The notes beneath the pieces were generated by a model. That model did not search any database. It was not told the origin of the DNA and saw nothing but the letters and a program-made list of their open reading frames with translations. The position numbers were made by a program, and so were the translations under genes. Positions 47,001-59,460 of a stretch of 64,000 bases of DNA are shown here, piece by piece. Origin of the DNA: Neoscytalidium dimidiatum (Eukaryota; Ascomycota; Dothideomycetes; Botryosphaeriales; Botryosphaeriaceae); the NCBI GenBank assembly GCA_037367355.1, contig CM074700.1:372001-436000 (forward strand), given 5' to 3'. Numbering within the stretch: the stretch's first letter is position 1; each line of letters starts with the position of its first letter.

Positions 47001-47715
47001 GCCTTCAGGCAGGCGAACGGGGGACCTGCGACACGGCGTGGCGAGCGAGGCACGACACACCTCGCGGGAGGCGCTTGCGGTCGGGAGCACTGCCGCCGGC
47101 GCGAGGCCTAGGGGAGCAGTGCGGCTTCCCGAACGGGCGCGCGAAATTGGGGGCTCGACAATTTTCGGCACATCTGCGTGGGCGCTGTGCGGTGCGCGGG
47201 CTGCAGTTGGCGCGGCGCTCGACAATCTGCGGCTGGGATCCGCGCGGGCGGAGATTGAGGGCCTTCGCTGCGCTGCTGTTTCAGAGAACAACCCCTGGCT
47301 TAAGCCTCGCGCTCCAAAAGGTGGAGCCCTCGCGCTGAACACCACCGCGCCTCCACGCTCCAAGCGCCTCCCTGCGCTCTTCTTTTTCGTCTTCACGACT
47401 CCAGGCTCTTCCACCGGCTGCGAGGAGCTGTCGACGCCTCCACGATCCTTTTCGCGCTCCTCGACCGGATGCCCCGCGCCTAAGCCCGCACTTCTAAAAC
47501 ACCCGTCCGCCTGCGCTACCGTCGTTCGACCGGCTCCACGGCGACCTTGTCTTTCTTTCACCCACCCTCCCTCGACTCCGTTCCGCCCCGCTCGTTAGAA
47601 CGCTGCTGCTGCCGCCGCCGCCGCCGTCGAGCTTTCCGTGCCGCAGCATCAGGCCCCGTCTGTGCTCCCCAGCTGCGCCTGCGTGCCACCCGAACCTCCA
47701 GCCGACAATCGCCGG
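44067..47715. other. 3.6-kb intergenic region
   Basis: From about 44.5 to 46.1 kb the DNA is clearly AT-richer (about 45% GC by eye) than the flanking genes, with no protein-like frame. From 46.9 to 47.7 kb it becomes GC-rich and has long but low-complexity open frames on both strands, consistent with the promoter and leader of the SH3 gene. No transposon motif, terminal repeat or RNA gene was recognised. Confidence 0.45.
47602..47628. repeat. GCTGCT/GCCGCC trinucleotide run in SH3-gene leader
   Basis: Three GCT units followed by five GCC units about 90 bp upstream of the chosen start codon. Confidence 0.85.
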
Positions 47716-50700
47716 ATGAGCAACAGCAAAGATGACGCGACCAAGCATCATCAGAGCAGGTGCGGCAACCAGCTGCTTCGGCCGGAGTGTGCGACGCTGA
47801 CCCTCCCTCGCGCAGATACCATTGACCTGCAGGACCCCGGCTCGCCCTCCGCCGCAGACCACTCCCGCCAGCCAACACAGCCCGCGCCGCTCGGCATTGG
47901 GCCTGCCGCACCACACCAGGCAGCCGCCGTTAGACACGCCGAAGAAGACCGCGCAAACGAGGAGGAGGGCCTTGTGCAAACGTGGAACAGCCCTAACGGC
48001 GCACAAAATGGCGACACCCATAACGACGCCGACTCCGCTGACGTGACGGACGACGGCGACATGGCAGATTCAGAAACGGAGGATCTAGACGACGACATGT
48101 TGGACAAAATATCCAGCTCGCCGTCAATCGACGATGGTAGGTATTCTTTGCCTTCTTCAGCTATACATGCCTCAGCTTGGCCGACACGCTCAACTTCTCT
48201 CTGCGCCCTTCCATTGCCCGCAACTCCACCTCAGCAACATGTTTATCAGCCCTCGCATGTATCGCCAGAGCCCGACCAGGGCTCTTCTTCGCCATTCATC
48301 ATGACGCCACAACACCTTCCACTTTCATATCTGCCTCAGCACCCGTCAACACCACCCAGCTTCAGCACTCCTCTCTCCACATCCCCTTCCCCTTTCAACA
48401 CTCTGCCATTGCGCCTCCCTGTGTGCCTCCCTGTGCGCGAGGAGGGCCTCTCGTCTGCGGATCATCGTCGTATGGGTGAGTATGCAAGGATCGGATTGGG
48501 CGCCATCACCAACAACAACAACGACGACGACGACGGAATCCGCGATTCATTCGACGACAACTACGATCAGGGCTTGGAGAGTTGCGACGAGGATGGTGGC
48601 GATTATGCCGGCGAATTACGAGACGATGTTGGCCTGCTCTTCAATGAGCAATACGAGCAGGAGTTCTATGAGCCCGGATTTGGGGGCGGCATTGAGGGCG
48701 GTGCGCTCGTATTCCCTCCAAATCGCCCCCTACCGCCGATCCCTGTCTCCGACAGCGCCAACGACCTCTCCGAATTGATTGGCCAGTCCAGCTCCCTGAA
48801 CGAGACGCCAGAAGACGCAGAAGCCAGGTCGTGGGAAACCGACAGCAATGCATCCAGCTTTGATCCGGAAGATGGAATTGCGAAAGACGATATCGATGAT
48901 GATCCAAAAGACATTCTCTTCTCTCTTGATCAAGACCGCTACGACTCTGCATACGGCGGTGAGTGCTTACGCGAAACAGAGGACATTGATTTCGAATTCG
49001 TTTACGCGCTTCATACATTCGTCGCGACCGTCGAGGGCCAAGCAAATGCTACGAAAGGGGACACCATGGTGTTACTGGATGACAGTAATAGTTACTGGTG
49101 GCTTGTTAGAGTTGTCAAAGACAGCAGCATAGGTAGGGACTTTGGACTGTGGTGGAGAGGCTTCCGCTAATCAGTCATTGTACAGGGTATCTCCCGGCAG
49201 AACATATCGAAACCCCTACAGAACGCTTGGCGCGCTTGAACAAGCATAGAAATATTGACGTAAGTGCTGCACCGGGCCGCTGAGACATTTAACCTAATTG
49301 TGCTCAATAGCTTTCGGCGGCGATGTTGGGTGACACTGCCGAGAAGTCGAAAAACCCGCTGAAAAAGGCAATGAGACGACGCAACGCAAAAACTGTTCAA
49401 TTCACCGCACCCACTTACGTTGAAGCATCCGATTATGATTACTCTTCTGACGAAGAGGAGGATGAGAACGATACGCTCGGCAATGGACAGGATCATGTCG
49501 AGGATGAGCAAGAAAATGAGGATGATGAGGCGCGCGATACCATAACTGTTGAGCCCCTTAGAATCGGCAATAAGGACAAGAAGACGGAGGAAACCGAGCA
49601 AACAACGGACGAAAAGAAGATCAGCGATGAAAAGGCGAGGTCGAGTGATGAGATTTTCGATCGCCCGAGTTCGTATTGCGAAGTGCTGTTATACGTAACT
49701 GATACTGATGGCGTTGCAGTGGAACAAAAGGTGTCGAGAAATGGCACCGTTCGCAATACCGACTCTTTCTTCAAGGACGAGACCGTGGAAACTCGGAAGA
49801 TTACTTTGACACCGAATCTCTTGCGCGATGATTCCTCGGCTTCTACTGTGCGCTCTGTTGAAGGCAGAGAAAGAGGCGGAAGTCTTGATAGTCTTGAGAA
49901 GGAGCTCAAGTCGCCGGACAGGTCGAAGGATGACAAGAAGAAGAAAGAAAAGAAACCCGGCATGCTTAGAGGCCTGTTCGGTCGGAAAGATAAGAAATCG
50001 AAGTCTGCCGATGCCGAGCCCACTGAGGAGAAGCACTCGGAGGAATTGGCTCGGGAGTCTCTGTCAAGGGATTCTGAGGACACGGGATCTCCAAAGGAGC
50101 CTGCAAAGGCCGAGAATGAGTCTAGTCAACAACAGCAACAGCCTGTGAGACAGACGAGTAAAGCGGCCAAGTCTACAGAGAAGAAAACTAACGGTCCTCA
50201 GAAATCTCAGCCGGCGGATCCGAATACACAACCATCAAAATCCATTCTGCAAAAGAGCGCCTCTCAGGGCGCTGCCGAAGCTACTATGCGCTTGGTGTCG
50301 GCTGGTTCTGAACAGGACAAGTCAGTTGAGCAAGAAGCCACTCAGGCAGAGGCTCAGGCACAACAGAGCCAAGCGCAGGCACAGGCTCAGGCACAGAGTC
50401 AGGCACAAGCGCAAGCTCAGAGACACAGGCGCAAGCAAGCACAAGCACAAGCACAAGCTCAAGCTCAAGCTCAAGCGAAAGAAGCGGAAGAGCAGACTAG
50501 CCGCGCCAGGAGTGGGTCTACGAGCGCAAAACAAGCGATATCAAACATATTACATCCGAAGTCCAGTGATCAAAAATTGGAGAACAAGATGCCTCCGCGG
50601 GAAAAAGTCAAGAAATCAAAGCAACGTGTCCAACTGGACGACTTCGACTCAACACCTGAGTGGGAACACGATGACCCCTTCGCGGATCCCGACGAGGAAG

Positions 50701-51263
50701 AGCCGCAGCAGCAACGGGGCCCTCATCCAGAGGAGGCCCATTCGCGGGCGCCTGGGTTGCAAAGAGGGGATATTTCGCCAATTGACACGGACCACCCTCC
50801 CGCTCTCGTCCACGATGGATCCAGTCAGGAGGAGCCCGATATCTCGCCCGTTTCGCCTTCCGGCTCGCCCACTCGTGGCGAGCTGCCGATTATGAGCCCT
50901 CCTTCCTCCGCACGCCCTGCACCCAATCCTGGCGCCCTCAACACTAACATTCCGCCCGCCTCGGTCCACAGCCCAACGGCTTCCGCCAACGAACCTCCTT
51001 CTGCTGCCTCGCTTCCTGCTTGGTCAGATGCTAGTCTTCGCTCCTATCTGGATGATGGGTCCGATATCCGCGATATGCTCGTTGTCGTGAACGACACGTC
51101 CGGGGTTGTTCCTGTCGGCCCAGAGCATCCGATTATGGCTGGGCTGTTCAGCGATGAGCGGAGCAAGGTTGCGGCGATGGGAATGCAGCTGGACACGTTG
51201 TTGGGCGATTGGCTCTCGAGGAAGAGGAGGACGAAGGAAGGTGGCAGAACGCACAGCCGTTGA
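47716..51263 (+). CDS. SH3-domain protein, Bud14-like
   Basis: Exons 47716..49132, 49186..49259 and 49311..51263 give 3444 nt (1147 aa). The start is the first ATG in frame (MSNSKDDATKHHQS). The N-terminal 420 residues are acidic and disordered, with a KISSSPSIDDG motif and a PxxP stretch, NRPLPPIPV. The SH3 domain, about 425-490, contains FVYALHTFVATVEGQAN, KGDTMVLLDDSNSYWW and, across intron 1, GYLPAEHIETPTERL. A conserved block, AEKSKNPLKKAMRRRNAK, follows. The middle holds a Gln-Ala repeat; the end, SYLDDGSDIRDMLVVVND and LDTLLGDWLSRKRR, is non-repetitive and protein-like. Bud14-type proteins link formin control, Glc7 phosphatase and polarised growth. An 843-nt in-frame segment (48137..48979) has GT...AG ends and could be spliced out, but its sequence looks coding and was kept. 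Confidence 0.85.
50341..50482 (+). repeat. CAGGCA/CAAGCA repeat encoding a Gln-Ala tract
   Basis: Imperfect hexanucleotide units encode about 20 QA pairs, broken by a short RHRRK island. The unit is in frame. Confidence 0.9.
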
Positions 51264-53847
51264 TTTGTGGTTTTGATACTGTTACGAAGATCGTTGCCCC
51301 CCCTTTTTTTTTTTTGCATTTGCTCCACGTCTTTTGTCGCACACTTTTTCTTCTCTTTTCACATCACTTTTTCTCTGACTAAGAATTTGGTCACCATCTG
51401 GAGGCGTGGGTGGGAGTGCTTTGTTGCTACTCATACCCATTTTCCTGTTCTTTTTCTTTTCTGTCACACAATTCACAACCGGAGTTGTCTCTTTTTCGTT
51501 TCCCCCCGTCTTTGCGGGAGGTGCTCTTTTTCTCGTTTGGATATTATTTTCCTCTCGCTGCTGTTCGTCCCTTTCGATTCACTTCTTGCTTTTACTTTCT
51601 ATTGCAGAGGCTGGCACCTTGGCGTCGTATTCCTTTAATTTGCGTTTCGCGATACCATCGACAGTCATCGTTTTTCATTGTCTCCGGGAGATATAGGAGG
51701 GGATAAGGTAGGGGGAGGGTGAGAGGAAGAGATTCGGAAGGAGTATGGGGATCACTGGCGATTACATTGTTGCCTGTACCTTCACGGGTCACAGGTCTTT
51801 TTTTTTTTCAGGCTCTCACGAAGCTGTATGACATGATACACACACAACTTACATTTAAATCCATATACAACAAGAACAACGGTCATGAGAAAAAGAAGAT
51901 CAAGTTCTTTATCGCTTGCTTTTCTTGCATGCTGTTGGTAGTTTTTAGCTTCCTTCTTTCATCCCGTCTTACCTTACTGTAGCTTAATACCCCGTATCAT
52001 CATTTTCCTTCTAGATGGGTGGGATGTTATGGGGAGGAGTCTCAATTTGTAGAAGTCTTCCATTTATTTTTCATTGAAACCATCCTCAAGCTCTTTCATT
52101 TATTTTCTCTCTTTAATTTTTTTGCTTGCAGATCGGATTGGGCTGGTTCTCTTAATCAGAGATCTCGAGATACGTTCGTCGTTTGAAATTTTACTTGCGT
52201 CGTACTGGATATACCCTTTTTTTTTTTTGGTCTTCTTGTCTGTACGGCACTGTCCGACTTTTGAGGACTTCCTCGTTTCTGGATCTTTTTTTTCCTGCCG
52301 ATAGCTTAGCTCTGCGTTCGCTTGGGTAGACACTACTACCACTGTCCTTTGTTGTTGCTCATGCTTTTGTGCGATTCGCTTGTGCTTGATGGCATCGTGC
52401 CGTGTTGCGTGGGTGGTGGTTGCGCGCCGTCTGTCAGTCCTTTCTGATATCCGTCCGTTTCGTCGGCAGCTTGTGTTCATGATCCTTGGAAAGTGAAGTC
52501 CTCCTTAGTGCGGGTAGATCAGACGTGGTGGGACGCGCAAAGTGATTGGATCCCTTCGCAGCGGCGAAAGCGCATGTGTATTTCCCTCACTCGCAACAGT
52601 GGCGGTAAAATGGTTATGTTTTCTACATTTGATTTTACCGCTATCTGCTATGTGAAGATATTTGGTGAAGCGAGGTAGCTGACATTGGGAAAGCACGTGC
52701 TCGACTGCCTGGCAGCTTCATCGCATCATGTAAGCTCGGGATTAAAAGGTGTCCAGGTGGAGAGGGCCGGATGAGGTTGGAGGAATGAAGAACACAGGAA
52801 GGAACAAAGCCCTCAGATAAGCTCCCTAGTTCACATCGATAACCTGCGTGCCGGCTGTCGAGTCGGTCGGTTGGTTTTCTGCGAATTTGGCTTAGCGGTC
52901 ATCATAGGGACTTTTAGCGTTTGTGTTGATGGAGAAAGGAGGAGTGGAGGATGAGTGGACAGGCTTATATAGGCTTGGGGGAAGGGCATGGCTAATAACA
53001 CGAAGGTGGGCCCTGCATGATCAAGCTGTGCTAGTCGCTCTGCCTGTTTGTTTACGCTCGAAAAGGGCAGGATTGACGTCACTAATTCAGCGCGGGGAGG
53101 CTGTGAATGGACTTTTGTGTACAGCGGGCAGGCGCTCTGGGGCAGAACTGTCAGCAGCGCATGCGAGTGGGCGAACATCCTACGCCCGTGGCGAGACCTA
53201 GATCTTTCAAATAGCTGAAGTCAAAACACGCTCGGCACCGCACGATTTTTCTACCAGCACGTAGGAGAAATTTGTACTCCGAATGATATTGAATCCATAT
53301 CAACATCCCGTTCAGGGCCCTGACAAACAGGACAAGTAATATAGCCTCCCTTCTGCCATATCCCACCCTACCAATTATGAACCCATTCCCATTCCCCATT
53401 CCCGGAGATATATCGTAATGTCGTACAAGAGAAGGAATATATACATCGTGACGTCGCCCGCTCGGCCCGCTCTCTCTTTTCCCCGCAACTGTTAAGAGGT
53501 GCCAGTGCCACAGCAATCCAACGATTTGGTGTGCCAAAAAGCAATCAAATAGCCGCGGCTCGTGCGACTACCCATCCACCCCGGCCGCTCGCTCACTTCA
53601 GGCCGTACCTATTCAGAAGAAGACAAGTGGACGCCACCCATGCCACGCTGCAACTGTACCGCAGCCAATCCGATCTTGGGACCCTCGCCACTCGGCCGCA
53701 GCAACCAACCCCATCTAGAAAAGGACAAGACAAAGACCAGACAACCATACACGCTCGTCTAGATGCCGAACACACAGAAAACCAGATAGCCCGACAGAGG
53801 CAGAAAGAAGAGGAGCTGGAAAAGAAAGAGATAAAGGACATTCCCCC
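51264..53847. other. 2.6-kb convergent intergenic region
   Basis: Both flanking genes end here. From 51.29 to 52.3 kb the plus strand is strongly T-rich with several runs of ten or more T, directly downstream of the SH3 gene on its sense strand. No protein-like frame was recognised; open frames here are phenylalanine/leucine-rich by composition. Confidence 0.5.
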
Positions 53848-56800
53848 TTACCTCCCCGCTCTTCCCCTCCTAAAGAAATCATAACTCGTCTGCTCGTCCA
53901 CCTCGGGCGCGCCATCGCCGACCCGACTGTACCCGCTACCGCCACCTCTCAAGCTGCTTGCGCCCATCGGCGCCGCCCCGCCCACGAGGTTGACGTCCGA
54001 AAAATCATTCGCCGGATGCCCGTACAACGGATTGCTTATCTGCGCTGGGCCCGCCAGGTCCTCCGACGACATGCGCCTGAGCGGTGAGTACGAGCGCGGC
54101 TGGTTTTCCAGGGCCGGGTGCGGCTGGTGGTAGCCCGCCGGATACGTCGCGCCGCCGGCGACATCGCCTTCGGTGAACGTGCGATCCGAGTCCTGGGAAC
54201 CGCGATACGGCGAATCTCCGTTGTTGTTGAAGAATGCCGGGCTGCCAGGCCTCGACCCGTTCGAGGAGTCGTAGCCGGTGCGGAAGGTAGCTGGCGTGCC
54301 GGGTCTCGACAGGTCGGATGGGCGGCCGTATAGCTCGCCGTCACCGCCGAACTCCTCTCTGAACTCGGGCCGGTTGCGGAAGTTCTCGAAATCGAGTTGG
54401 GAGTCGTTGACGAGCTCGAAGGGGGCGTTTGGTTGTTTCGCCGACTTTCCGGGCCGGCTGCTCGACATGTTATCCAAGTTGTACGTGTCGCCGTAGCCAG
54501 TGGTGGCGCCGTCCATGTCCTCTTCCAGGCGACCGCGGTAGACCTGGCTGAGGAGGTGCTGGGACTTCGCGTGCACCATGGGCGTCATGAGCGGCTTGTA
54601 GAGCGCCGGGTGTCCGAAGCGGACTCCGACGCGGTCACGACGCTTCTTTCGCTCTGGGAGGCCTTCTTCGCGACCCTTCATGCTGCCCTTGCTGTAGTAG
54701 TGCATGTCATCGTCGAAAGTACGCATACAGTACCATTTGAAGCCTCCCAGGAGGAAGAGAAGGGGAATCATGCACACGAGCTGCGTGTATGTCTCTTTCC
54801 TGGCGGCAACGAAAAGGGTTGCAACGACGTTGGCGAGGAATGCGGCAAACATGACTCTGTTATACAGCACACGCCAAAAGGAACCTCCCGATTCGTGTTT
54901 TGTGATGAAGACGTATCTGTATCCTCTATCAGCATACGCCTGCGTCAAGGCTCGAGAAAGGCAGTACTCACAGCAGAAGGTACTTCTTCAGATAACTGTC
55001 CATCGTGAAGTATGCAGCAGCAACGGGGAGAACCAGAGGCTGGAACGGCGCGAAAACAAGAGCAATGGTTGTGTAGAAGAGAAAATAGTTGTAATAAGCG
55101 GCGTAATCGAATGGTGGAGGCGCGGTAAGTTCTATAATGCGGCGGGGCGTCGGGTTGGTAAAAGTGCGTACCATCCAACCCCAGATCATGTTTCCAAGCT
55201 GTGAAAGATCCCATGCAGCGCCGAAATTGCGTTGTAGGAGGTAGTTCAGCCAGAAAGGAGACACGTCACAGAACGCCGTCATTAAGTTGGCAAAAGGCTG
55301 AGCTGACACAAGGGCGTTCCAAACATCCGTAGACTTCTCAGCTTCAATGACTGCGGAGGCATATTTCCAAGCTGTCGAAAACAACGAGAAGACGATCAGG
55401 TTGTTGAAGATGAAGAATGCATAGAGCTTGTGCGTGACGTGTCTCTCTCGGGAAGTTTTGGAGTAGTCGCCGGCATTCATCGAAAGGCGCCTGAAGATGA
55501 CCGGCAAGAAAAAATAGAAGAGCGTCGTTATCAAAGGAGCAGCAATACCTTGAATGGCTGACCAGGTCTTAGGATTTGCAGCCAGTTCGTTCTGGAAATC
55601 GGTCCATACAAGACCGAGGTTCTGCAAGTTTGACAGAAAGACGGCGATCAGACCGTTGGGAATGGTCCAGACCACAGTGAGCACTGTGACCCAGAGGTTG
55701 TTGACGAAAGCTCTCCAGCGACGTTGCCTGGGTGCCAAAGGAAGGTTTTGCCAGATGAGATCGCTGGGTTTCGGTGCAAGCTTGATCGTAGAGCCATGAG
55801 GGTGCTTATTGCGCGCGGCATATGCGACTCCGTGGGCATCTTCGATGCACTCATAACTCGCAAAGCCATACGAAAGCGCGTTGCGGTTGTCCACGGTAAG
55901 CCTCACTTCCTTAATTTCGATCTCAAGGCTCCTGATCCGAGAGGTTAGGTAGTCAATCGCGTCCACTCTCGTCCCTGGAGCATAAGATCGGTCCTTTTTT
56001 TGCGTCTTGCAGGTAGGTCGTTTTGCCGGTAGATGATTCGGATTCTTTAGATATTTAGCCAGAACTTCCTCCAACTCACGAACAGCATGGTCGTGCTGCT
56101 CGATAAGCTCCGGCAGGTCCTTGACGTTGCGGGCAATAACTCCTCGCGGGTGGTCTTCCGTTGCTCTGATCTCGTCTACAAGTCTGCAGACACCCTCGTC
56201 GGTACGGAAGCTTTTGCTAATATCAGTAACCTAAAATCTGTCAGCATCTAACCAGAAGGGGAAACCCAAAAAGGAACTCTACCATTAGCGTCCGCGAATG
56301 TAAACTGTTCTGGAACTCCGGACTGTCAAAATAGTCCCTCCGCATCTTCGCTACAGCCCTGTAATTTGACCAGAGAAAATAGCATACGACGCCATCGAAC
56401 ACGTAAGATAGCAGGACATGTGCCCAACAAGCCTTTCCCCACACCCCGAGCGGCGTAAACTTCATGAACGTGCTCACTTGGCCCAAGACATGTGTCTTTG
56501 CGTTTTCGATTAGGTTGAGCGGGATGTATACGCCGCAGCCAACCATAGACAGGATTATAAGGATATTCCGGCACATCTTCGTGAAGCGCAGGAAAATGGT
56601 GGCATCGAGCCCGACCTTTTCGATAAGCAGTTGCTCGCGGGTCTTCAGCACCGGTTGCACCCAAGCAAAGACACCCTTGGTGACGGCGGGCGGCGCATGC
56701 TTCTCGTCGGCGTGCTTGAGGCGAGGGGCATAGACGGTGTTGTTGTACGGCCGGAGGAGACAGAAGAGCAGGGCGAAGAGGATGGCGGCGCCGACGGAAT

Positions 56801-57020
56801 AGCCCAGGGACGACCAGAACGCATTCTCACTTAGCTGTTTTGTTTTTGGGGTGAATCAGTCTATCGGACCGGCTGGACGCAGCAGCGGCAAGGGAGGAGC
56901 TTTCTATCAACGCACCTCGGTGTTGAAGGGGTTCTGGATGAGCTTGAGGAAGGTATCGGTGCTGCTCTCTTCCTGGCGCGGCAGCAGGTGCCCGGGATGC
57001 GGTTCGCGCGTCCACGACAT
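53848..57020 (-). CDS. CSC1/OSCA-type calcium-permeable channel (DUF221 family)
   Basis: Four exons, 56916..57020, 56283..56834, 54972..56230 and 53848..54925, total 2994 nt (997 aa). Start ATG at 57020 (MSWTREPHPGHLLPRQ). The N-terminal module has TM segments LGYSVGAAILFALLFCLL, NILIILSMVGCGVYIPLNL and AHVLLSYVFDGVVCYFLW. The cytosolic RRM-like domain follows, with VTDISKSFRTDEGV, YGFASYECIEDAHGVAYA, and APKPSDLIWQNLPL. The channel core has FVNNLWVTVLTVVWTIPNGL, PLITTLFYFFLPVIF, YYNYFLFYTTIALVFAPFQP and FWRVLYNRVMFAAFLANV. A 300-residue Ser/Pro-rich tail starts after FGHPALYKPLMTPMVHAKS. The family forms osmosensitive or mechanosensitive cation channels of plasma membrane or endomembranes. 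The last intron is 46 nt, near the short limit. Confidence 0.92.
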
Positions 57021-58508
57021 GGGGCGCGCGATACAGTGCCGACAAGACAAGAGCTCCGGATAGCGAGTGGAGGAGCGCGGGGAGCGCGGACTGGTGTGCG
57101 GGAAAGACGGCGCAAAAAACGTAACGAGTGGCGAGGGAAGAGCTGGTAGCGGTGGTGCTCTAGGCCATTGACATGTGCGGCTCTCACGGCCCCTGCTGCG
57201 GCGGCGGGAGGAAAGTAGTATGTACGGGGGGGTTGAGGACGGTGGCTCGAGGAAGGCACGGAGAAGGGTTGGGTTGTGCGCGGAGGGCCTGGAGAAGAAC
57301 TGGAGCTGGGCAGCTGCAAGGGCGGGAACGAGCAGGACAATGGGGCCTTAAGGTTACGTAGGCGAGCGAAAGACAGCGCGCGCTTCTTCTTTCTCCAGCG
57401 GACACGATGGCGGGAGTCGCACCGTGCGTTGACAAAAGACCCTAGCGCCGATTTCTCTGCGAATGCTGTCATCCGCCGCGCCGCCTGCCCTGGTCCGCTC
57501 AAGGGCGGCATGCCCCCCATCCTTGCAAAACAACCCCTCCAAATTTAGCCCACGCGCCTAGCCCGCCGTTGGCCAAGCGCCCAACAGAACCCTCCGAGGT
57601 GCTCGCGTGCTTGCTGACGCCCAGAGGCGCGATCCGCCGTCTGCGAGAAAATTCGCACGCTTTCGCTGCATGACACCCCGACTCGCCTCGCCTCGCCGTC
57701 CGCGCGCAGCCCTGCAAAATGAGAGAATGTTTCGACGCGTTCCCACTGCTCCAGCGCACCGATCCTCCCGGCCGATCACGTCGGCCAAGCACCGCCGCCC
57801 ACACTGCCTGTTCTCCACAGTCGGACGCGCACCACTTGGCGCATCCGTGTCCGCTTTTTCGGCGTCGAGAACGGCCTGGAGGAACCCCGCGCAGCCGCTC
57901 CCTTATCAGTGGCCAGCAATCGGGGCCGCGGGACGTCAGCCTTCGTTCTGGACTCGCGCCTGAACGAGCGCCCGTCCAGATGCAGATGATGTGCCACCGT
58001 TGGATGGATTTTGTGCGTGCGCACGTCACGCTCGGTCAGTCTTGCCGGCGGGAGCTCGAGCACACACGCCCATGTCCCTCCTCACCTGAAATTTGCCCCC
58101 CGCAATCATTTGGATCGCCCGGCCGCAACAATTGCTCTCATCTGCGCTGTGAATATTTTCAGGGGAAGGCGGTTGTTACCGGAATGCAGGTACACGCAAG
58201 TTGCACCCGCGAGGAGGGCCCCGGTACGTTGGTCAGGGATGTGTTGATGGCCGTTCATGCACCAGCTGATTGGCCGCCGGCCACACATAAACATAAACCA
58301 ACGTAGTACATCCTGTCGTCCAACAACGATTCCTTCAGCCGCTTATGCCCTGAGCCTTGGCAGATGCTCCTCTACTTGTACTACAAGAATGCTAATCTGG
58401 CTTCAAATTTGACCTTTGCTCCACCTGTCCGGAACTCTGCTGTGCCGCGCAGCTTTCTTTCCCCAACTGCCGCTGCAAAGCACAGGTTGTGCCACCAGCA
58501 CTCCCATT
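57021..58508. other. 1.5-kb intergenic region upstream of the channel gene
   Basis: It holds the channel-gene promoter and the downstream side of the DUF1264 gene. GC-rich open frames on both strands lack protein-like composition. No RNA gene was recognised. Confidence 0.45.
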
Positions 58509-59460
58509 CTACGTCGATCCTGCAGCGGCCCCCTTCTTCCACGTCCAGTCGGCATCTACCATCGAACATCCGTCAGTCGAGACCACTTCGCCAATCTCAC
58601 GCCATACAGAAGCACGTACCTGGATGGATCTCCGGCTCCTTAATGTAGCTCCTGGCCTCCTTCTTTCTCTTGTAATCGCTGCCAAACCTCCTATCGCGAT
58701 CCCCAACGTTCTTCTCGAAATCGAACTGGTCGGGTGCCGTGAAGCTCGTCATCAGCTGCGGCTCACCCAGCGGGATCTTGTCGCCGCGGTCCGTCTGCCA
58801 CAGGTGGAACACCTTTCCATATAGCTCGATCACGTCCTCCATCTCCTTCGTCTCCGCCTTCTGCCACGCCGCCTCCGGCAACACAACCGACGGCTGAGGC
58901 ATGATCAGCATCCCCGACTTGACCTCGAAAACATGCGAGTGCCAGTAACGCCGCTCCTCGGGCTCCAGCGTCGCGTACAGCTTCGGCGTGATCATGTATT
59001 CGATGCCAATGAGGCGCGCGTTCGGCTCCGGGCTGTCGTAAAGGATACATTGGCGGACATCTGGTGTTGCGATCAGGAACTGCGTATCAGCCGTGTCTCC
59101 TTGGCTAATTTCCATTTACTTGTCAAGGAAAAGCGCATGCTCATACCTTCGTTGAGGTGACTGCAATAGTGATTCGCCTCGACGAAGCGGCCCGTGTCGT
59201 GCGCGTAGACGTGGAACGCGTTCAGGTGCGCGCAGATGTTCTTGACCGGCCGGAAGTCCTGAAACAGCAGCAGAAACACCACAAGCATCAGCCATGCAAT
59301 GCACCCCCGCACAGTCCCAGGACGCTCCCTCATGAACGGGAAGCGCAGAGACTCAGGGGTAGGCGCATACCTGCGTCAACGCTGCTCCCGTCTCCAAGAC
59401 CTCGCTCTTCGTGGTGAGCGGCTCTCCGGCCGCCTTGTTCGTCACAGGGATGGAGTCCAT
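58509..59460 (-). CDS. DUF1264 protein (oil-body-associated protein family)
   Basis: Four exons, 59371..59460, 59147..59258, 58620..59060 and 58509..58555, total 690 nt (229 aa). Start ATG at 59460 ([14 protein letters not shown]). Family motifs are [71 protein letters not shown] and [12 protein letters not shown]. Intron 2 uses the acceptor aacaccag, which gives the conserved NEDVRQC join; an upstream acgcag acceptor breaks frame. The terminal 47-nt exon is set by gtacgt and branch gactgacg. Plant OBAPs associate with lipid droplets; the fungal function is unknown. The length is typical. Confidence 0.9.

Noticed and set aside
46885..47598. 237-codon plus frame with an overlapping minus frame of 226 codons
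   Set aside because: Both strands are open in the same GC-rich DNA, Ala/Arg/Ser-rich, without motif; more likely promoter and leader of the SH3 gene.
48960..48979. gtgagt...aacag as a tiny intron in the SH3 gene
   Set aside because: About 20 nt is too short to splice and the read-through sequence GGECLRETEDID is in frame.
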